Below are positions 59,346 to 64,000 of a DNA stretch of 64,000 nt, piece after piece (positions within the stretch are counted from its first letter, which is position 1; every line of letters begins with the position of its first letter). The position numbers were made by a program, and so were the translations under genes. The notes under the pieces were generated by a model. The model worked only from the letters and a program-made list of their open reading frames with translations, did no database searches and had not been told where the DNA came from. Source of the stretch: Tabrizicola piscis (GTDB lineage Bacteria > Pseudomonadota > Alphaproteobacteria > Rhodobacterales > Rhodobacteraceae). The stretch is from NCBI RefSeq assembly GCF_003940805.1, contig NZ_CP034328.1:3162001-3226000 (forward strand), written 5' to 3'.

Positions 59346-59843
59346 TCAGACTTGCGGCCAGATGGCGGCAACAAGATAGAAGACCACAATCCCCGACAAT
59401 GCAAATCCAAGCGGAAAGTAGCGCCGCTCGGTCCAGCTTTTCCAGTCTGGAGTCATGTTCCGGACCGCGGGGATGCCCCGCATGATCCGGTGGGTGATCA
59501 GTGCGCCGAGCAGGCAACCGGCGATCAGCATGAGCAGCCACAGGATGTCTGCGCCAACAAAGATTGGCGCCATGGCGGCCGTATATTTGGCGTCGCCAGC
59601 GCCAAAAGTGCCGGTCGTATACAACAGGTAGCCTGCGACCAGCACAATCGCCATCAAGGCAAAGCCCCAGAACCAGGCCGTCCAGGTGGCCACCGCAAGC
59701 CACCCAAGCAGGGGCCAGACGGCGGCAAGCGCAAGAACCGCGTTGTTCGGAATTTTCATCCGCTTCATGTCGTTGACCGACGCCCAGATGGCGATGGGCA
59801 GGACCGGGACCAGAAGGATCAGCGCGCCAGTCGGGGTAATCAT
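59346..59843 (-). CDS. cpaA: Prepilin peptidase (CpaA/TadV)
   Basis: 165-residue membrane protease that cleaves Flp pilin leader peptides. It has about six membrane helices and the two Asp motifs of this A24 family: NDMKRMKIPN early (D about residue 25) and TFGAGDAKYTA (D about residue 83). The small form without the N-terminal methylase part is normal for TadV. It overlaps the preceding TPR gene by one base (TGA/ATG), so they are coupled. Confidence 0.93.
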   Translation of the reverse strand: MITPTGALILLVPVLPIAIWASVNDMKRMKIPNNAVLALAAVWPLLGWLAVATWTAWFWGFALMAIVLVAGYLLYTTGTFGAGDAKYTAAMAPIFVGADILWLLMLIAGCLLGALITHRIMRGIPAVRNMTPDWKSWTERRYFPLGFALSGIVVFYLVAAIWPQV

Positions 59844-60700
59844 CAGAGCTGCACGTTCGAATCAAGGGCCTCAAGGCTGCGGCTTGCGGCCTCGAAATGC
59901 TGGGGGTGAGTGTCGATGGCTTGTTGCAACAGGCCCTTGCCCACCGTGACGTCGCCCTGCTTCACGGCGGCAAGCGCCATGGAATACAGAAGCTCGGCGC
60001 GTTCGGTCTGGGTCATCCGCACCACGGGCAGGTCGTACTTGCGCTGTGCGGCCCGGGCCAGAACGAGGTTGTTCTTGGCGGTGAACATCGAAGGGTCGTG
60101 GGTCAGGGCTTCGACAAACAGCTTTTCCGCCCCGGCATGTTCGCCGCGGGTCAGTTTGGAAAAGCCCCAGTTGTTCAGCGTGCTGGCCGGGCGCGTGGTC
60201 AGACCGACGGCGATTTCATAGAAACTGTCGGCCTTCGCCCAGTTCTTGTCCGCGTCGGCGACCATCGCCTCGATCCGGTAGCGGTCGAAGCTTTCGTGGG
60301 TGGGGGGGATCAGGTTCAGCTCGGCCTTGGCAGCGTCCCACTGGTTGGAGCGGATCAGCGCATCTGCCAGCAAGACCCGATCTTCCGCCGTGGCTTCGCC
60401 GGAATCGACGATCTGGCGCCAGATCACCGCTGCTTCCGACGGTTTCTGGGCGCGGGTGAGTGATTTTGCCAACCCGCGTTTCAGGTCAATCCGGTCGGGC
60501 TTCTGCTGAACGGCGCTGGTAAAGTAGACGACCGCCTCATTCGGGTCGGCCACTGTCAGCATCACATCGTTCAGGTTGGATTCATCAATGACGTTGACGT
60601 CTTTCAGGGCCCGTTGCACCTGCGCATCTGAATTCTGCTGACAGGCCGACAGGAACATTGTGCCGCCAAGGCACAGCACAACTAGACCAGAGTGGCGCAT
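59843..60700 (-). CDS. Tetratricopeptide lipoprotein (TadD type)
   Basis: 285-residue lipoprotein (signal MRHSGLVVLCLGGTMFLSAC; lipobox LSAC) with several TPR units, for example VYFTSAVQQKPDRIDLKRGLA, RVLLADALIRSNQWDAAKAELN and ASTLNNWGFSKLTRGEHAGA. TadD proteins are lipoproteins that support outer-membrane secretin assembly in Tad pili. It is the second of two TPR lipoproteins in a row (see the next gene upstream), with 55 bp between them. The start has AAGGA. Confidence 0.9.
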   Translation of the reverse strand: MRHSGLVVLCLGGTMFLSACQQNSDAQVQRALKDVNVIDESNLNDVMLTVADPNEAVVYFTSAVQQKPDRIDLKRGLAKSLTRAQKPSEAAVIWRQIVDSGEATAEDRVLLADALIRSNQWDAAKAELNLIPPTHESFDRYRIEAMVADADKNWAKADSFYEIAVGLTTRPASTLNNWGFSKLTRGEHAGAEKLFVEALTHDPSMFTAKNNLVLARAAQRKYDLPVVRMTQTERAELLYSMALAAVKQGDVTVGKGLLQQAIDTHPQHFEAASRSLEALDSNVQL

Positions 60701-60755
60701 CTTTCGCGTCCTTTTTTGTAGACTGCTCGGTTCTTACTGCTCGGAATCCCTTCCC

Positions 60756-61310
60756 CTAAAGCTGCGTGAGGAGGACATATTTGCCCTTTTCACGCCGCAC
60801 GAGGCGGAACTCACCTTCTTCTTCATCAGGACTGTACACGACCGCTTCGGTTGCGGCGATAGCGCGCATCAGATTTTCGCGGATCGAGTCCGTTTGGCCA
60901 CTATCCTGCGCGAAAGCCTGCTGGAAGACGAGCCGCGCCTCACCCAGCTTGCCGCGTTCCATCAGGACGACGCCAAGATTGTTCATGGCGGGAACGAAGG
61001 TCGGGTCTTCCTCAAGCGCGCGGCGCAGCATCTTTTCGGCCTGGCCCAGACGGCCCAGCGCAAGGTTGGCGGAGCCGATGGCGGACAGGGTGTCGATCGT
61101 CGCGCCTTCTTCGGCGGCGGCGCGGTAATAGGCCTTTAGCGCCAGTTCGTATTCCTGGGCTTCCATCAGGCGGTGGCCAACGGTCAGACCGTCGACCGCA
61201 TCACCGCGGCCATCGACACCATAGGGCAGGTTGCGAGACACCCCACCCGAGGGCGCGCAGGCAGACAGCGCGATGGCTGCAAGCAGTAGCGCAGAAATCT
61301 GGTGGCGCAC
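60756..61310 (-). CDS. Tetratricopeptide lipoprotein (TadD type), second copy
   Basis: 184-residue lipoprotein (signal MRHQISALLLAAIALSAC; lipobox LSAC). The first TPR units are EYELALKAYYRAAAEEGATID and GSANLALGRLGQAEKMLRRALEE, followed by AMNNLGVVLMERGKLGEARLV, i.e. two to three repeats. The C-terminal TQL tail follows a charged stretch. It is shorter than the other TPR lipoprotein and could be a specialised secretin pilotin or a paralogue. It lies 20 bp after tadC. Confidence 0.9.
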   Translation of the reverse strand: MRHQISALLLAAIALSACAPSGGVSRNLPYGVDGRGDAVDGLTVGHRLMEAQEYELALKAYYRAAAEEGATIDTLSAIGSANLALGRLGQAEKMLRRALEEDPTFVPAMNNLGVVLMERGKLGEARLVFQQAFAQDSGQTDSIRENLMRAIAATEAVVYSPDEEEGEFRLVRREKGKYVLLTQL

Positions 61311-61330
61311 GTCGACCCTTCTTTTGCCCT

Positions 61331-62314
61331 TCAGCCGGGCCGCATTTCCATCAGCATCGTCGCGATCCCGTGGATTGACGGGCCGATAAGGATGACCAGC
61401 AGCGGCGGAACCGTGAACAGCATAGTGCCAAGGGTCAGCTTGGTAGGCAACATGTTTGCCTTTTCTTCCGCCCGCATGATGCGTTTGTCGCGCATGTCGG
61501 CGGAATAGACACGCAGGGCTTCGGCGACCGAGGTGCCGAAGGTGGCGGATTGCACCAGCGTGGTCACGAAAGAGGCCACGTCGGGCACACCCACGCGTTC
61601 GGCCATATCCTTGAGAACCGAGGTGCGTTCCTTGCCGGCCTTCACCTCTTGCGCGACCATGTCGAATTCATCGGCGAGGGCGGGATAGCCCATGCGGCTT
61701 TCCTTGCCGACGCGGATGAGGGATTGGTCCAGCGACTGGCCCGCTTCGACGCAGACCAGCATCAGGTCAAGCGCGTCAGGGAAGCCTTCGATGATCTCGG
61801 TCTGGCGCTTCTCGACGCGCTTGTCGACCCAATAGCGCGGGATGTAATAGCCAATGGCGCAAGGCAGAAGCGCATACATCAGCATGGAGTTGGTGGTCAG
61901 TTCGCCGTTGATCGATTTGACCAGCGCCATGATCAGGCCGACGATCAGAAAGCCGATGCCCAGCAGAAACTGCATCGCATGGAACATGCGGACCGAGTTC
62001 TTGTTGGTATAGCCCGCGCGCAGCATCTTCAGCTTGGCTGCCGAAAGCTCGTCCTTCTTCTGGGGCTCCAGAAAATGCGCGAAGCGTTCCAGCTTGTCGA
62101 CCTTTTCGACCCGCCGCAGGGCGCGCTTCTTTTCGCCGTCGCCAAGGCCCGGCTGTGAGTCCTTGAGTTCGCGGAAGCGGTCACGCTGACGCTTCATCAC
62201 CGTGGGCAGGGCGATGAGGATCAGCAGCAGCCCCAGAAACCCGACCGCCATCAGCGGGCCAAGCGGACCCAGGGTGTCGATCAGCATGGTGTTGACAGCA
62301 GAAAACGGGTTCAT
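61331..62314 (-). CDS. tadC: Tad pilus assembly protein TadC
   Basis: 327-residue inner-membrane protein of the type II secretion F family. It has an early helix, two later helices (FLLGIGFLIVGLIMALV and a segment near residue 150) and the cytoplasmic domain with DALDLMLVCVEAGQSLDQSLIRVG and GVPDVASFVTTLVQSATFGTSVAEAL, typical of TadC. It forms the pilus platform with TadB and the CpaF ATPase. It follows tadB by 10 bp. Confidence 0.95.
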   Translation of the reverse strand: MNPFSAVNTMLIDTLGPLGPLMAVGFLGLLLILIALPTVMKRQRDRFRELKDSQPGLGDGEKKRALRRVEKVDKLERFAHFLEPQKKDELSAAKLKMLRAGYTNKNSVRMFHAMQFLLGIGFLIVGLIMALVKSINGELTTNSMLMYALLPCAIGYYIPRYWVDKRVEKRQTEIIEGFPDALDLMLVCVEAGQSLDQSLIRVGKESRMGYPALADEFDMVAQEVKAGKERTSVLKDMAERVGVPDVASFVTTLVQSATFGTSVAEALRVYSADMRDKRIMRAEEKANMLPTKLTLGTMLFTVPPLLVILIGPSIHGIATMLMEMRPG

Positions 62315-62324
62315 GGTGTTCCCC

Positions 62325-63293
62325 CTAGACCTTGATGTTGGTCATCACCTTCATGAAGATGATGTTGATGAGCAGGAAAACACCGACGAAAAGCGCCGCC
62401 GGAATGAAGGCAGACGTTTCGCGCACGCCGTCATAGTAGTCAGGCTTGATGACGATGATCATCAGCAGCGCGACGATCGGGAAGGCTGACAGGAACATGC
62501 CGGACCATTTCGCTTCGGCCGTGATGGCGCGGACGCGGCGGAACAGCTTGAAGCGGGCGCGGATCACCTTGGACAGGCCGTCCAGAATCTCGGCCAGGTT
62601 GCCGCCTGAGGTTTGCTGGATCGTCACGGCCACCGCGAGGAAGCGCAAATCCTGACTGTCCATCCGTTCCGCGAAGGCCTTGAGCGATTCAGTCACGTCG
62701 CGGCCATAAGCGGCCTCATCCGCGATGACACCGAATTCCGAGCCGAGCGGATCGGGAATTTCCTTGGCCACGATGCCGATCGCAGCCGAGAACGGGTGAC
62801 CGACGCGCAAGCTGCGGACCATCAGTTCGATGGAATCGGGCAGCTGTTCTTCCAGCAGCTCCATCCGCTTCTTGGCCTTCTTGTTGACCCAGAAATAGAC
62901 CCCGCCGACGCCCATGACGATGCCAAGGATGACCCGCACCCCAACCGTGGCGCTGGTGAAGAGCGTCAGCATGAGGAAGGCCAGAACTGCCACCACGCCC
63001 ATCACTGCGATCAACTGTTGCGGCGAGAAGGCGATGTTCGCGCGCTGCGCCTTCTTGGCGAAGACCGAGTACAGCGGGATGTTCTTGGCGTTGAGGTGCT
63101 GGTTCATCTCCTTGCGGAGCTGCTCCAGAACCTGTTCGCGGTTGGCGTTTTTCTCAAGCAGGGTCAGCCGTCGGCTGAGCCGGTTGTTCAGGCTGATCGA
63201 TTTGCCGAAGACGGTCAGATAGATGCCTTCGACGATCACCACGACGGCGACGAAGATCAGGATATAGATCAGGGGTGCTGCGCTGATTTCCAT
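62325..63293 (-). CDS. tadB: Tad pilus assembly protein TadB
   Basis: 322-residue F-family platform protein of the Tad pilus. It has the helix IYILIFVAVVVIVEGIYLTVFG first, a second helix pair (about residues 100-140), and the F domain: LPDSIELMVRSLRVGHPFSAAIG, VADEAAYGRDVTESLKAF-like, VAVTIQQTSGGNLAEILDGLSKVIRARFKL. It ends in two further helices. It follows cpaF by eight bases and precedes tadC by ten, all one operon. Confidence 0.95.
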   Translation of the reverse strand: MEISAAPLIYILIFVAVVVIVEGIYLTVFGKSISLNNRLSRRLTLLEKNANREQVLEQLRKEMNQHLNAKNIPLYSVFAKKAQRANIAFSPQQLIAVMGVVAVLAFLMLTLFTSATVGVRVILGIVMGVGGVYFWVNKKAKKRMELLEEQLPDSIELMVRSLRVGHPFSAAIGIVAKEIPDPLGSEFGVIADEAAYGRDVTESLKAFAERMDSQDLRFLAVAVTIQQTSGGNLAEILDGLSKVIRARFKLFRRVRAITAEAKWSGMFLSAFPIVALLMIIVIKPDYYDGVRETSAFIPAALFVGVFLLINIIFMKVMTNIKV

Positions 63294-63301
63294 GTCTATG
63301 C

Positions 63302-64000
63302 TCAGATAATCGGTTCGTAGATCGACGCGGGCAGGTCAAAGCCCCACTGGCGGAACCGGTCTGAATAGGAAGACCGGATGCCGGTCGCGTTGAACCGCCC
63401 GATGATACGGCCGTTGGGCTCGACCCCAAGGCGTTCAAAGCGGAAGACTTCCTGCATCGAGATGACCTCGCCTTCCATCCCGGTGATTTCAGTGATCGAG
63501 GTCATGCGGCGCGTCCCGTCCTGCAGACGGCTGGCCTGCACGATCAGGTTGACGGCCGAGGCGATCTGGGAACGCATGGCTTTCAAGGGCATCTCGATCC
63601 CGGCCATGGCGACCATGTTTTCGAGACGGCTGATCGCGTCGCGCGGGTTGTTGGCGTGGATCGTGGTCATGGATCCGTCGTGGCCGGTGTTCATCGCCTG
63701 CAGCATGTCGATGACTTCCTCACCCCGGGTTTCCCCCACGATGATGCGGTCAGGGCGCATACGAAGGGCGTTGCGCAAACAGTCGCGCTGGGTGACGGCG
63801 CCCTTGCCTTCGACGTTGGCGGGGCGGCTTTCCATCCGGCCGACGTGGATCTGTTGCAGCTGAAGTTCGGCGGTGTCTTCGATGGTCAGCACGCGTTCGT
63901 GGTTGTCGATGAAGGAAGACAGTGCGTTCAGCGTGGTCGTCTTACCCGAACCCGTACCGCCCGAGACGATGATGTTCAGCCGGCAGGACACGGCGGCCTG
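63302..64000 (-). CDS. cpaF: Tad pilus ATPase CpaF (TadA), 5' end outside the window
   Basis: The last 232 residues of the type II/IV secretion ATPase that powers Flp pilus assembly. The frame is open at the window edge; the missing N terminus lies beyond base 64000. Motifs present: Walker [11 protein letters not shown], the Asp box [13 protein letters not shown], Walker [12 protein letters not shown] and the His box [20 protein letters not shown]. The order with tadB and tadC just downstream is that of the Caulobacter cpaF-cpaG-cpaH operon. The upstream genes (cpaB-E) should be beyond the window. Confidence 0.95.
   Translation of the reverse strand, partial: QAAVSCRLNIIVSGGTGSGKTTTLNALSSFIDNHERVLTIEDTAELQLQQIHVGRMESRPANVEGKGAVTQRDCLRNALRMRPDRIIVGETRGEEVIDMLQAMNTGHDGSMTTIHANNPRDAISRLENMVAMAGIEMPLKAMRSQIASAVNLIVQASRLQDGTRRMTSITEITGMEGEVISMQEVFRFERLGVEPNGRIIGRFNATGIRSSYSDRFRQWGFDLPASIYEPII

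Noticed and set aside
1..64000. Search for CRISPR arrays, insertion sequences, integrases, attachment sites or prophage genes
   Set aside because: No regularly spaced repeat array, transposase, integrase or phage gene is present; the tRNA-Arg gene has no integrase or duplicated end beside it.

Overview
The window is a GC-rich, gene-dense stretch of chromosome from an alphaproteobacterium, most likely a member of the Rhodobacterales (Rhodobacter/Paracoccaceae group). The evidence is a family-typical gene set (NDUFS4-like complex I subunit, DUF1127 protein, DUF2927 lipoprotein, type A RNase P RNA, Tad/Cpa pilus genes), a GAAC-N7-GAAC operator of the kind bound by Rhodobacter/Caulobacter LexA ahead of uvrB, and a TTAA-N7-TTAA site of CtrA type. 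I see no prophage, insertion sequence, CRISPR array or integrative element. Most of the window is ordinary core genome.

Layout. 1-5.6 kb: a truncated Hint-domain protein, argD-argF (arginine biosynthesis), YdeI-like and DUF1993 proteins, an MFS transporter. 5.7-10.9 kb: hrpB helicase, an MDR-family oxidoreductase, meaB, rpmB. 11-15.5 kb: a small secreted Cys protein, a flavin-binding PNPOx-like protein, lepA, then four very small lipoprotein genes, including an entericidin. 15.5-18.5 kb: purC, a PfkB sugar kinase overlapping dtd, a secreted protein. 18.6-22.4 kb: acyl-CoA synthetase and an ABC exporter. 22.6-27.2 kb: a tightly overlapping operon of three alpha/beta hydrolases, a threonine-dehydratase-like enzyme and a Tet-type MFS pump. 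27.3-30.6 kb: a galactonate-dehydratase-like enolase-superfamily protein, tRNA-Arg(TCT), GNAT, NDUFS4-like subunit, a candidate small RNA, a methyltransferase. 30.8-34.1 kb: uvrB with an SOS box, a membrane-anchored NYN nuclease, small proteins.

34.1-39.5 kb holds a six-gene minus-strand operon: a 27-residue membrane peptide, XpaC, TelA, a DUF2927 lipoprotein, an SPFH-GYF_2 protein and a zinc-ribbon membrane protein. It is the best candidate here for a poorly described membrane or envelope-stress system. 39.6-47.1 kb: rluB, tadA, a 134-bp tandem repeat, a UPF0173 metal-dependent hydrolase, an alkaline ceramidase, gatC-gatA, an excalibur lipoprotein, an amidase, rnpB, rpmG. 47.2-57.9 kb: a YccA/Bax-inhibitor protein, a DUF1127/LysR divergent pair, a quinone oxidoreductase, an XRE regulator behind a near-perfect sigma-54 promoter, hisN, 8-oxoguanine and guanine deaminases flanking rraB, then mgtE and 5-formyltetrahydrofolate cyclo-ligase. 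58-64 kb: the 3' part of a Tad (Flp) pilus operon on the minus strand (cpaF, tadB, tadC, two TPR lipoproteins, prepilin peptidase) ending in an uncharacterised AAA+ ATPase.

The least explained signals are non-coding: repeat elements in leaders, near-identical palindromes, a tandem duplication, a candidate sRNA, and operator or promoter sites recognisable by consensus.
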